Origin: Lepidodermella squamata
Taxonomy: Eukaryota; Gastrotricha
Reading direction: 5' to 3'
NCBI GenBank assembly: GCA_047495785.1
Contig: JBLDXI010000031.1
Location: 744,001-808,000, forward strand
DNA length: 64,000 bases
Shown: in pieces, positions 36,451 to 45,828 of the stretch
How the letters are laid out: every line of letters begins with the position of its first letter
Numbering within the stretch: position 1 is the stretch's first letter
Made by a program: the position numbers and the translations under genes
Notes under the pieces: generated by a model
Databases searched by the model: none
What the model was told of the DNA's origin: nothing
Seen by the model: only the letters and a program-made list of their open reading frames with translations

Positions 36451-37364
36451 TTGCTTGCATCTTATATTGCTAGCATTGTGATGGCCGCCTCCAGTTGTAC
36501 GGACAATTATTATTCCAGAAACACAGGAATCATATCGATGCAATACGGTAAGGAATGGGATAAGCAAGGTCGAGATAATCATGCACCGCATTTGAGCTGT
36601 CTATTTCTGGGGTCTGATAAACGGCAAGATCAAGCGAGATTTTTCAGCCGATTACAACGAGATTTTTTGAGAAATTTTGAAATTAAAATCGTCCCAGCTT
36701 ATGGTACATTACTGGGTAAGGATTTATTTGACGATTAGAATCATGCGAAAATTGATATTTATGTGATGAAAGGTTTCATGAGAGAAGGGGATATTATCCC
36801 CTTCGATGACGACATTGATTTATTTGTCACGAATGCCCAATTCGACTATTTGATGAAGGAGTACGAGCAAGGTGAGGATATCAAAGACGAAGACGAAAAA
36901 AGAAGGGTCAGAATCCAAGGTAGTGCAGGCAAAATGGACACATGGGTACTTGGAATTGTAAGAGACGGTTGCAACAACATTACACAAATTTCTGTGCACC
37001 AATGGAAGAACAAATTTCTGCAGTGGCCGTTTGCTGAATTCTTTCTTGATGAGCGATTCGACGTATTCTTATGAATTCTGAGATGTGCATGCTCCCATTC
37101 AGTTCATTTTTGCAGGGCCAAACTAAACTGACGGAGAAATCCGTGCAGCTCAAGGCGGACTCTAATCGAGAACTCATGTATTATCTGCCCGAGTTCTGGC
37201 AGGAGTGCCTTGTGGAAAATTATGGTAATAATTGGCAAACCGAAGTAAAAATTGACCGCGGACACAGGCGAGACCACAACAAAATGTTATCGACATCAGT
37301 AAACTGTTATTATGATTTTTATTCAGGATTATTTTTGCGGCGCGATGAAATTGTGGATGAATGA
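36451..37364 (+). CDS. LicD/fukutin-like nucleotidyltransferase (cargo gene)
   Basis: Three exons: to 36715, 36773-37062 and 37116-37364, with introns of 57 and 53 nt. The first intron removes an apparent in-frame stop and joins PAYGTLLG to the REGDIIPFDDDIDLFV motif. This is the signature of the LicD family: a G-x-L-L-G turn, then the metal-binding DDDID. Members move phosphocholine, ribitol phosphate or related groups onto sugars (bacterial LicD; animal fukutin and FKRP). The rest is Trp/Tyr-rich, as in the family, and ends at a TGA. The first exon start is uncertain; several Met codons are available. It lies inside the Polinton, which normally lacks such a gene, and its introns suggest capture from an animal host. 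A role in altering host glycans is inference. Confidence 0.75.
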
Positions 37365-37599
37365 GCTTTTGCTATACCTAAGATACAGTTTTAACCAAAC
37401 AGCAGTTAACGCACAAATTTCACCCGCTTATTCCTCTACACCTTTACTTGCCATTTGCGCAACATTTGAGTTCCGCGTTTTGCTGTCACATGGAACGCAT
37501 TGAAACCCATCCTCGATCCTCGTATAAAAAGCGATTTACAGAAATGATACGTATGTCAACATATGTCCCACATGTTGTGCCGGCCCATGTTGTGCGACT

Positions 37600-38120
37600 T
37601 TACTAGCCACTTTACACGCATTTCCATGTAAAATTCAGCATTTTTCAACGACCTATGTTGAAGAAAAAAGTTGTTAGGAATCCAATGAGTCACACATCTA
37701 TCGATAGCCTGTAATTTGAAAATTGATTTGAGTCGAGTGGATTTCCGAAAAAAAAACAACTCGAAATGATATTTTAAGCAATAAAGACCACTATTTTCGC
37801 GCATTTTTCGATTTTTAAACGACCCATGTTGAAGAAAAAAGTTGTTAGGAATCCAATGAGTCATATATCATTTGTTAGCCTGTAATGCGTATATTGCTTC
37901 GAGTCGAGTGGATTTTTTGATTTCCCAACTTGAAATAGGAAATCACACCATCGAAAACGGTGTTTTTATGAGTTTTTTCGATTTTTCCATTATTCTTACG
38001 GCCTGCGTAGAAGACAAATAAAACTATAACTAATACAACGAGTCATATTTCATTCGATAGCCCTGAAATGTGCAAATCATTTTTGAGTAGATTTTGAGAT
38101 GTGGCAACAGTATTGCATAT
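37600..38120. repeat. About 175-bp tandem repeat, three copies
   Basis: GTTGAAGAAAAAAGTTGTTA with ATCCAATGAGTCA after it occurs at about 37658 and 37828. A third, more diverged copy follows around 38000 (ACGAGTCATATTTCATTCGATAGCC). No convincing coding potential. The stretch 37365-38292 is otherwise without a gene. Confidence 0.65.
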
Positions 38121-38292
38121 TTATAAATATTATCGCAATATTTAGTTCGAGTAAAAACGAAGCAGTGACGATTTTTTATTAAAACTTGAATGCGAAGTTT
38201 CCAGCTAAAATACTTTTCAATCTCTCACCTCTCTCATTTAATCGAAGCGCACTCAATCACCCATTCAAGTAATTCACCAATTTTTCAAATTT

Positions 38293-39129
38293 TTACACAG
38301 TTTCTTTCGTTGGTTTCGACTTACGTGTCATAAAATGTTTTACGGTTTCTTTACAAATGCTCACATCAATTTGTTTGAAAGTATACACTGCTGCGTCAAT
38401 TATCCGATCGTCGCTCAGATCAGAAAAGTAGCTTTTGATTCGATTAACAAGTTCATCTCGCCTTTTTTGTTGTGGATTCAGCAGGAAATCATCATTCTAA
38501 AATGGAAATGAAACAGTGACAAAGAAGTAAACAAGGAGAAATTCACCTTGAGGGATAGCGACTTCAGATCTTTGACAGGATTATCGGGAACAAGAAACGC
38601 AGACGATGCGTTGTTCGGTAATGGAGTGTCAATCTAAAAAAGACGAAAGTCAACGATCAATAAATTTTATCATTTTACTGACAATTACAGTGTTAAGTGT
38701 TGACGATTTCGCTGAAAATGATCGAGCGCCATTAGCTGAGTGCCGGAGTGACGGAGTGCCCTCCATGGAAAAAGATGACGAAGTAGAATTGAGTTCACCA
38801 GCTGCGAATTCCATCTCAGATGGATCGCTTAAAGTTAAGCTCAGCATTGCGTCTTCAAGCTTTGTCGTCAAAGGCAGCTTCGGTTTGGGTACTAGGTGGA
38901 GAACAATACGATCATCGTCAGCAGCTTTCACTACCGCATCAAGGTCTTCCTCTTCGAGAATGATGAAGACATGCTTACCGTCCTTCAACGCTAGTTCCGC
39001 TTCTTTACCCAAAGCTTTCCCGAAGAACTTGCGGATTTTTATATTCAGACGTTCGATATTGCTAACACCTTCTTCGTAGTGGGCAAGAACCGCAATCTTG
39101 CTGTCTCCTGCGACGATCTTCAGCAACAT
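38293..39129 (-). CDS. Spliced cargo gene with possible PB1-like N-terminal domain
   Basis: Exons 39129-38689, 38633-38547 and 38496-38293 join in phase 0 through 50-55-nt introns and give 243 aa. The first 95 residues resemble a ubiquitin-like PB1 fold: a basic KIRKFFGK helix, then LKDGKHVFIILEEEDLDAVV, which matches the acidic loop of PB1 domains, and a final strand IVLHLV. This is a visual match only. A Ser/Glu-rich linker follows, then a charged C-terminal region (RRDELVNRIKSYFSDLSDDR) that I do not recognise. PB1 domains mediate protein-protein pairing in signalling. A strong GTAAGT near the end may be another donor, so the 3' end is not certain. The gene lies in the Polinton cargo region. 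Confidence 0.5.
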
Positions 39130-39450
39130 ATCAAAAATTCTGTGGAAAATATGATTGATCATTGGAAAACAAGTGATAAAAAATAGAATTAAATAATAAA
39201 TGTATGCCCGAAAGACTTATTGCATTCATGATTTTCAAAAAAGTGAAGAACTTGAGTATTATCCACAAATATACGAAAGAAGAAATTCATCTATCACTGC
39301 AATATTACTCTGAGAAAAAATCTAGCTCAACAGAAGACAAAGCTGGTATAATCCGTGGCACGAAACAACACAAAAAAGAACAAAGTAGGCCAACACGCCG
39401 CCCAGTGCGAGGTCCATTGCTCATCAATAAAAAATAACTTATTTTTTAAA

Positions 39451-39975
39451 GCACGTGGTAGACATGTCGAGGACAGGAATAGCTCATTAACAGTATCGTC
39501 AACAGGCAGATAAACAATGTTTTCTGGGTCAACTCAAATTGAAGCCTCTAGAAAAAGGAGTAATCCAGGACAAAACGCACGTGCCTGACATGCCGAAGCG
39601 ACGGGCATAACGATCAACGACAATTTTTTTCTGGGTCAACTCTCTGAGCACATGGCATAGAAGCCTCTAGAAAAGGAGCAAACCAGGGATAAAAGCACGT
39701 GGTAGACATGTCGGGGACAGGAATAGCTCATTAACAGTATCGTCAACAGGCAGATAAACAATGTTTTCTGGGTCAACTCAAATTGAAGCCTCTAGAAAAA
39801 GGAGCAATCCAGGACAAAACGCACGTGCCTGACATGCCGAAGCGACGGGCATAACGATCAACGACAATTTTTTTCTGGGTCAACTCTCTGAGCACATGGC
39901 ATAGAAGCCTCTAGAAAATTCCGGACGAAAAGCACGTGGCTGACATGCCGCAGGGACGGGCTTGGCTCATAGACA
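39451..39975. repeat. 244-bp tandem repeat made of two about-120-bp halves
   Basis: GCACGTGGTAGACATGTCG occurs at 39451 and 39695, period 244 bp. Each unit has a second half starting GCACGTGCCTGACATGCC with the same TCTGGGTCAACTC and GAAGCCTCTAGAAAA blocks. A partial fifth half (GCACGTGGCTGACATGCC) ends near 39975, just upstream of the gene at 40131. Each half starts with the palindrome CACGTG, an E-box. The array could serve as enhancer or replication sequence; 39130-40130 has no other supported gene. Confidence 0.8.
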
Positions 39976-40130
39976 GCCTCATTCGCTCGTTTTGCATTTT
40001 AAAAGGCACGTTGTTTTCTAGTTTTATTGCAATCGTCGCGCCGGCGCGTAACGAGCCAACGTTTTCCTATATTTTCCATTTGCCTGACCCTCTCATATCA
40101 TTTTTGTTTTTTCTCTAGATAGTTGTTGAA

Positions 40131-40920
40131 ATGAGCGAAGAAGTGGGCATTGTGAATAAAATGGATTGCTTTGTGCGAAAAGCAACGTGTTATCTAACCA
40201 TGCGGTAAGTTGAAACAAACATCGTTCGTCAAGTGATATTTGATTTCTGCTTCTTTTAAAGCCTGAAATTAGAGTTGTCTGCCGAGGAAAGTGACGAAAT
40301 TACTGAAATCTTAAGCATCCTCTCGAACGAATACAACGCTGAAGGGAGTTCTAAAACGCAAAGAAAAAACAGATCAGTAAGTACTATTTCTTTTTTTCCT
40401 CGGATGAAATATTTAATTTGTTTAATTCCTTAAGCCTTCGGCGAAATTCGATTTGCTACAATTTCTTCGAAGCTGCGAGCCACAACGACCGGCCCCTCAA
40501 ACCGGCAGCTGTGAGACATGTTTACCTGATGCCCGTACGGAAGATGCATTAATATCTGATTTGAAAGCCAAATTTGTTAATTTCTTGAATTTTCGTTCGA
40601 AATCACTTTATTCTGCATATGACTTGGGCTTCTCTTTGTTTGTTTATAAATCGAAATTCTTTAAAAAAACTGGTAGCAAAGGCTTTGCAACCATTCTAGC
40701 CAAAACTGTCCTCCATCAGCGCAATGTCTCTAGTAAGTCGTGGATAAACAAATGCCTGCGTTTGTACCAACTCTTTAGAGATTTTCCGCATCTGATGTAT
40801 TTGAATGTCGGTGTCGAAAAAATGCTGAAATTGTCCATTGATATATTTGCTTTGCTGAAATCAAGTGATGATGCTAGACAATGGTACGAGACCCTGTCTC
40901 GTTTTGCTACTGAAATGTGA
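40131..40920 (+). CDS. Spliced cargo gene, 224 aa, unknown function
   Basis: Exons 40131-40204, 40262-40376 and 40435-40920 join cleanly (GTAAGT and GTAAGTA donors, TTTTAAAG and CCTTAAG acceptors; introns 57 and 58 nt) to give 224 aa. The N-terminal third is acidic and helical (LSAEESDEITEILSILSNEY). The middle has a C-x2-C (CETCL) and the last 130 residues are basic and rich in Phe and Leu (FVNFLNFRSKSLYSAYDLGF, GFATILAKTVLHQRN). No signal peptide or membrane segment. I recognise no family. It is one of three intron-bearing genes in the left part of the Polinton. The 244-bp repeat array lies just upstream. Confidence 0.55.
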
Positions 40921-41392
40921 TTTTCGTTTTGCTGTATGGTAACTTATATTTTGATTTCATTATTGTCAAGAAGAGATAATTCGTTGTGCTAGTCTGATCT
41001 TCAAATTGCCGGCATTTGAATTTCAGACTATCCCTCGAAAAGTCTCTGTGACGTAATGAATTGAAATATTTGTCAACATTCGGCCTTTTCGAATTCGTCT
41101 TGCGCTTCGTCAATTGTAACACGTCTGAAGTGTCTTAATGATTGTTAATTTGTCGTCAAACATGGCTCGCTTCGTCATTTTCTCATTCCATATTTCAACT
41201 ACCATAAATGCATGTAACGGGTTTTTCATAGTTCAAACTGCCGGCGTTTGAAAAATGAATCATTCGTCATGCATTTATGGTAGTTGAAATACGGAATGAG
41301 AAAGCTGAAGTTGAGAAAGCGTTTTATTACGAATAATACGAAGAATAAAAGTGAATGTAGTAAACATAATAAATAATGAAATGTCTGTGGCG
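40921..41392. other. Region between convergent cargo gene and polymerase
   Basis: Both neighbours end here. It holds a large imperfect palindrome (41179-41303) and two related blocks around TGCCGGCATTTGAA and TGCCGGCGTTTGAA. No gene. Confidence 0.55.
41179..41303. repeat. Large inverted repeat, possible bidirectional terminator
   Basis: 41179-41214 and 41268-41303 are inverted copies (TTCAACTACCATAAATGCATG and its complement) with about one or two mismatches over 36 bp and a 53-bp loop. It lies between the 3' ends of two convergent genes, where a strong RNA hairpin in either direction could help end transcripts. It could equally be a small MITE. Confidence 0.6.
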
Positions 41393-44300
41393 TCAATTTA
41401 CATTACTCGTCTTATAATGGCCATGGGCAAGCGTTGCCACGCCATCGGCACATACCCACCGTTTATCATCGTACGGCGTCATTGCCACTTTAGTATTTTG
41501 AATCGACACAACTCGGTGGTTAAAAGAACGAATTTGATTGAACTTCACAGCCAATGGCACCTTTTCTAAAACGCAATTTCTGTAGTCATCTGCTGCTATG
41601 TTGCGCTTGACACAAGTTTTCTTAATGCCTTTAGCTTTCTTCATTTCTTTCATGTCTTCCATGACGATGCAATAGTTTTTAGCCCGGACTCCAATAAATT
41701 CAACAATATTTTTGCCCACGCTTTCATCTTTCATTTTACCAATCACTTTTTTATTTTTATCGGAGTAACAAAAATGATCTTTCGGGTAATCTGAGAAATC
41801 CATTAGGTGGTCATAAGCTTTCAAATCGTGATACACATCTTCCGTTTGGATGTGGTAGCAAAGAGAATCCGTGTCAGTAAACAGAAGTTTTGCATTTGAC
41901 CCATAATGCTTTTTAATAGTATTGTAATGAAAGTCATACATGAGGACTTTTGACAGCTCCAGAACACAGGCGCCGACAATTATTGGCCTATCATAAACGA
42001 TGGATGTCTTTGCCATGTTAACTGAAATTAAATTATCAGAGATAAGTTTAGCGCTTTTGAAATTGGGCTTATTAATCAGCTTTTGTAACTGGTCTTCGCG
42101 CGTTACGAATCTAGCATCCGACCGTTTTCTGAGGTTTTCACATGTTTTGCCAAATATAGCGTTGTTCATTAATTTAAAAAAATCTTTGTCGACTTCAGTT
42201 TTAGCTTGTTTTCGCATTTCAGTGTTGAATTCAATGTAAGGGGCCAGCCATTTGCTCTGTTTGAATTTCAGAACTTTGTGTATCTTACTCAATACCAAGC
42301 CATTTTCCAGGGCTTGTTTGAGGTTTCTATAATGTAAAACATAACTGGTTTTCGGCTTGAGGTTAGAAACTAGTTTGTCAACTTTCCCAGGTTTCGGTAG
42401 CGAGAGTTCGTTGGAAATGTCCTTCATGAATGGGCTTGGTTCACACGTCATTTGTTCAGCACAGAATGGATAATCGTTGTGCAGATCGTGTAGCTGTTCC
42501 GGGTAGTCAAGGTCGACTTCAAAGATGTACCCGTACTTATCATCCTCTAACAGCTCCATGATGACATCGTTATTGAAGTTTTTAACGTCACACCATTGGA
42601 ATTCTCCAATTGGCAGTGCCTGAGACATCGCCCAGCCGTACAGATTGTTTGCGTCGAGGTAGATAATGTATGAGCTTTCTTTGTTCTTCACATATTTCGC
42701 CATGTACTTATTATTTGCTTCCGCATGCCTGTGGACAATGACACTCATACCGCCTCTCAGCCCTCTTTCTATGAACTCCAGCTTTGTTTCATCTTGTAGG
42801 AGCTCAATGCTCACTCCGGTCTTCTTCAGCATTGCATCCCAAGATAAGCCAGGCGCTGTCAAATACCAAGCAGGATCCAGACCGTAATGTCCCTGACAAG
42901 TCGCCCGGAAAGTTTCAAAACAATCAGCAAGCAGCAAAACGTCAGTCTTCAAATAAAGGTGGTGGTAATCCAACATAGTTTTGCAGTCAAATTTGTCCCA
43001 AACCCGCTGTGCATGCTTGTATTCTTCGTCAGAAATCGAAACAGGCTCCATTTTCCCCCCTGCTGTAGCGCTTGAATTTAACGATGATGCAAAAGATTCG
43101 ATAGGTGGTAATTTTTCCTCTAGTAAGCGATCTTTGTTGTCTATATACTCATAGGGATAAACCCCCTTACGCAAAAGCAGGTCAGCTTGCTCCTCATTCA
43201 GCTCTTTGAACTGGCTCCTCAGATGTTTGAATTTCCCACCGGATGCCTTCAGATTTTCCACGCATTGTTCCAAACTGGTGCTCATGAACTGGAAGCTGTC
43301 GATGAATCTCAGCCACCCAACGGTGAAACTGAGATATTTCTCCTCACTATTTACTATTGCTTTTAACCGCATCAAATTAAAATTGTTGGCATCTTTCTTT
43401 AACATTTCATTATATTTGTTTATTTCATCACCAATGGCTTGCATAATAAAATGGCTATCATAGCCCCGCAAGTTATGAAAGACAACTGGGGTATATGTAT
43501 TCTTATAACTGTATTGTAAATTACATCTGCTATGTGCAGCTCCTCGAAATTTACCTGTGAGATGATCATGATCTCTAACTTTCGAATCACCATCATTCCG
43601 ATCAGCTGCGAATGTTCTGTTACAGATGTGGCAAGCCGATGCATTGTCATACTCTTTTTGTTGTTCAGCAGTTAATTTCTCCATTGCGACATTCGTATTA
43701 TTGAGATACTCTCTAATTTTCTTTTGTTGACGAAACAAATACTGCAAAAAACTAGAGGTTGAATCAAAAGTATGATAACTGGAGCGAAATGAGTCAACAG
43801 TACTAAGGAAATAACAACCGTAAGAATTAGCTTCATGCCTTTGGTAAATTTCGGAGTTTTCTCCCTTCTTCTCGCTGGCGTTAAGCAAAGTGCTTTCCGT
43901 ATCACAGTAAAAAATGAACGGAACAGGCAACTGCTTTGCATAGTTTTTGAATAAGCAAAACTTGTTCTCAGGGAAAGCCACCTTCACTTTATCGGAGAGC
44001 ACTACACACTTGTTGTTTTTCAAGTGGTTCTCATGGCTTGTCTGGCTTGAAAAAGGAACCAAACACTTCATACACCAGTAAGTTTGATGCTCGTGCGATC
44101 TAGTGGAAGCTAATAGTCGGCTAACATTCTTCAGCCAGCTAAAATGGGCTGTCCGGCCATCATTTGTTCGAAGTAAATCAATTGTTCTTGGATAATTCTG
44201 TTCTGAGGCATAGAAAGGAATAATGTTGTGCTTGCCATTCTCCTCGTAGTAATCCAGAATATTTAAACATAGCTGATTGTTCTCTTCCAGCTTTGCGATG

Positions 44301-45307
44301 TCTTGTAAATTGACGGGGAAAGAGACGCCATCGCAATTGATCTCACGCTCATACTTTGTGTAATTGGTGATACGATGTGGATTCGCATCAACTGGATGAA
44401 GGCACGCAAGCATACTCCAGATGATACATTTTTCATCCGAATTTTGAACGTTAACAACGGCATTCTTTTTCTTTATGTATTCTGGCGTTGCAATAAAACT
44501 TCCTCCACCCAGTGGCTGGTATTTATAAACCCATAATCTAGCCCCTCGAATATCCTCAACTGTCCACCCACTGCCTCTCGCTTGAAATTCCTCTATACTA
44601 TTCCCGAGCTGTGAAAAGAGTAGATCAGCGCAATCGGAAATTTGATCTGGACGGAGAAGTATTGGAGCTGCAGCTTTGGTTGAACTCCATTTGAAAAATA
44701 CTTTTTGCAGATCATTATTTTCCATTTTGAAATTGATTTCAATGGTCAGCGTCGCTTTGATGGGCCCAAATTTGCCTAATTGAAATGCCAACTCATTTTT
44801 TATTTTATTTTTCATTCTTGAAGTGTAGGAGTGGTAGTCTCTTTCAGTATTGAAATGAATAAATTTGGTTTTTTGGATGACCCTATTGAATCGCCCGGAG
44901 CCTTCTTTTCTTTCGTAACGAACATAATCAGACTTCTCGAGACTGTTTGTCGATTGAATGTGCACATAATCAGAATTGACAAGCCTTTGAAAACTAGGAC
45001 CGCCGATCTTAATATGCTTATAAGTTTCGGGATTTATTACATAACCTTCTCTACTTGGCTTTTTAATGAATTTGCTAGCCTTTAAAACATATCCCTTTTT
45101 CTTCAGTTCTTCGTACTTACCATCGCCTATTATAATATTCCCGCCAGTTAATGGATCAGATGCCCATCCAACAGGAGCTTTCGATGTGTACTTGACAAAC
45201 TGATTGATTCTCTCGTCATAATAATATTCGCCTTTGCTAATCAAACGATTGAATGCTCGAGAATTTATAGACAATTTTCTGCGTGTTTCAGGATTAATGA
45301 CCTTCAT
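41393..45307 (-). CDS. PolB: Protein-primed family B DNA polymerase
   Basis: 1304 aa, one exon. The exonuclease domain has FYCDTES (D469, E471), HNLRGYDSHF (611-620) and YLKTD (785-789). The polymerase domain has motif A LDANNLYGWAM (D885), motif B KLMNNAIFGKT (K1045) and motif C FTDTDS (D1145, D1147). This is the protein-primed PolB of Polintons and adenoviruses, which copies the element from its ends. Between the first two exonuclease motifs sits an endonuclease-VII-like zinc insert (C559-x2-C562, then DHDHLTGKFRG and H592, C595). A C2H2-like finger lies at 412-428. The N-terminus holds three copies of a short NPxT...IxxG...F/Y..L motif (residues 4-25, 51-70, 91-112). All key catalytic residues are present, so the enzyme may be active. 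It starts back to back with the small gene at 45456. Confidence 0.96.
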   Translation of the reverse strand: MKVINPETRRKLSINSRAFNRLISKGEYYYDERINQFVKYTSKAPVGWASDPLTGGNIIIGDGKYEELKKKGYVLKASKFIKKPSREGYVINPETYKHIKIGGPSFQRLVNSDYVHIQSTNSLEKSDYVRYERKEGSGRFNRVIQKTKFIHFNTERDYHSYTSRMKNKIKNELAFQLGKFGPIKATLTIEINFKMENNDLQKVFFKWSSTKAAAPILLRPDQISDCADLLFSQLGNSIEEFQARGSGWTVEDIRGARLWVYKYQPLGGGSFIATPEYIKKKNAVVNVQNSDEKCIIWSMLACLHPVDANPHRITNYTKYEREINCDGVSFPVNLQDIAKLEENNQLCLNILDYYEENGKHNIIPFYASEQNYPRTIDLLRTNDGRTAHFSWLKNVSRLLASTRSHEHQTYWCMKCLVPFSSQTSHENHLKNNKCVVLSDKVKVAFPENKFCLFKNYAKQLPVPFIFYCDTESTLLNASEKKGENSEIYQRHEANSYGCYFLSTVDSFRSSYHTFDSTSSFLQYLFRQQKKIREYLNNTNVAMEKLTAEQQKEYDNASACHICNRTFAADRNDGDSKVRDHDHLTGKFRGAAHSRCNLQYSYKNTYTPVVFHNLRGYDSHFIMQAIGDEINKYNEMLKKDANNFNLMRLKAIVNSEEKYLSFTVGWLRFIDSFQFMSTSLEQCVENLKASGGKFKHLRSQFKELNEEQADLLLRKGVYPYEYIDNKDRLLEEKLPPIESFASSLNSSATAGGKMEPVSISDEEYKHAQRVWDKFDCKTMLDYHHLYLKTDVLLLADCFETFRATCQGHYGLDPAWYLTAPGLSWDAMLKKTGVSIELLQDETKLEFIERGLRGGMSVIVHRHAEANNKYMAKYVKNKESSYIIYLDANNLYGWAMSQALPIGEFQWCDVKNFNNDVIMELLEDDKYGYIFEVDLDYPEQLHDLHNDYPFCAEQMTCEPSPFMKDISNELSLPKPGKVDKLVSNLKPKTSYVLHYRNLKQALENGLVLSKIHKVLKFKQSKWLAPYIEFNTEMRKQAKTEVDKDFFKLMNNAIFGKTCENLRKRSDARFVTREDQLQKLINKPNFKSAKLISDNLISVNMAKTSIVYDRPIIVGACVLELSKVLMYDFHYNTIKKHYGSNAKLLFTDTDSLCYHIQTEDVYHDLKAYDHLMDFSDYPKDHFCYSDKNKKVIGKMKDESVGKNIVEFIGVRAKNYCIVMEDMKEMKKAKGIKKTCVKRNIAADDYRNCVLEKVPLAVKFNQIRSFNHRVVSIQNTKVAMTPYDDKRWVCADGVATLAHGHYKTSNVN

Positions 45308-45349
45308 TATTCACCAGAAGTGTTTGTGATTTTTGATACCAGTATATAA

Positions 45350-45450
45350 CCTATATATAGAAAATAATTTTTAAGCCATTACCGAGAATTGCCTATAGTA
45401 AATTTTGATCTTTTAAGAAAAACGCCTTAAAAATTATTTTCTATATATAA
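45350..45450. promoter_or_regulatory. Symmetric bidirectional promoter
   Basis: TATATATAGAAAATAATTTTTAAG at 45353-45377 (written here only to show symmetry in part) returns inverted at 45427-45450. The region lies between divergent start codons at 45307 and 45456, so each gene has the same AT-rich box. On the plus side the box contains TCTA at 45440-45443, 12 nt before the ATG. An 18-bp direct repeat, AGAAGTGTTTGTGATTTT, lies at 45316 and again at 45746 beyond the small gene. Confidence 0.6.
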
Positions 45451-45455
45451 ATTAT

Positions 45456-45716
45456 ATGAGTTTATATACTGAACCTATCATGACAACTATAAGCATTACA
45501 AACGACTGCTCTCCCACCAAAGAGAAAAGGTCTGTCATCAAAAGTGGCGATGCCAGTTACCCGCGTTGGGTAAAATACGCCACGGAAGAGGAGCGGAAAG
45601 AGGCTAGAAAACTATCGATGAATGCGGCGAAGAAAAGATATGAGGACAAAAAGAAAAGAATCATGCAGGAGTACATGCAGTTAAAAGCCCTTTTAATGAA
45701 TATTTCTGCAAATTAA
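45456..45716 (+). CDS. Small basic coiled-coil protein, 86 aa
   Basis: One exon, 86 aa, starting at the first ATG after a TCTA box 12 nt upstream. The second half is highly charged and helical (EEERKEARKLSMNAAKKRYE, then KKKRIMQEYMQLKALLM), suggesting a basic coiled coil that may bind DNA or another virion protein. No known family. It is divergent from the polymerase and convergent with the PLA2-integrase gene. Short size limits confidence, but the codon run and promoter position support it. Confidence 0.6.
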   Translation: MSLYTEPIMTTISITNDCSPTKEKRSVIKSGDASYPRWVKYATEEERKEARKLSMNAAKKRYEDKKKRIMQEYMQLKALLMNISAN

Positions 45717-45828
45717 TATAAGAATTTATTTCTACCTATGAGATAAGAAGTGTTTGTGATTTTAGCCTTATCATCAGGGCATATGAAAATGTGACGGTTC
45801 CATATGCCTTGCATGCCAATTTAAATCA

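Noticed and set aside
36716-36772. In-frame stop that seems to break the LicD-like gene
   Set aside because: Removed by a GT...AG intron of normal length that restores the conserved motif.
37556-37864. 102-codon minus-strand frame with an internal repeat
   Set aside because: It is the translation of the about-175-bp tandem DNA repeat; no start context or family.
39204-39437. 77-codon plus-strand frame (Lys/Ser-rich)
   Set aside because: No domain, no promoter motif and no splice support; lies between a gene and a repeat array.
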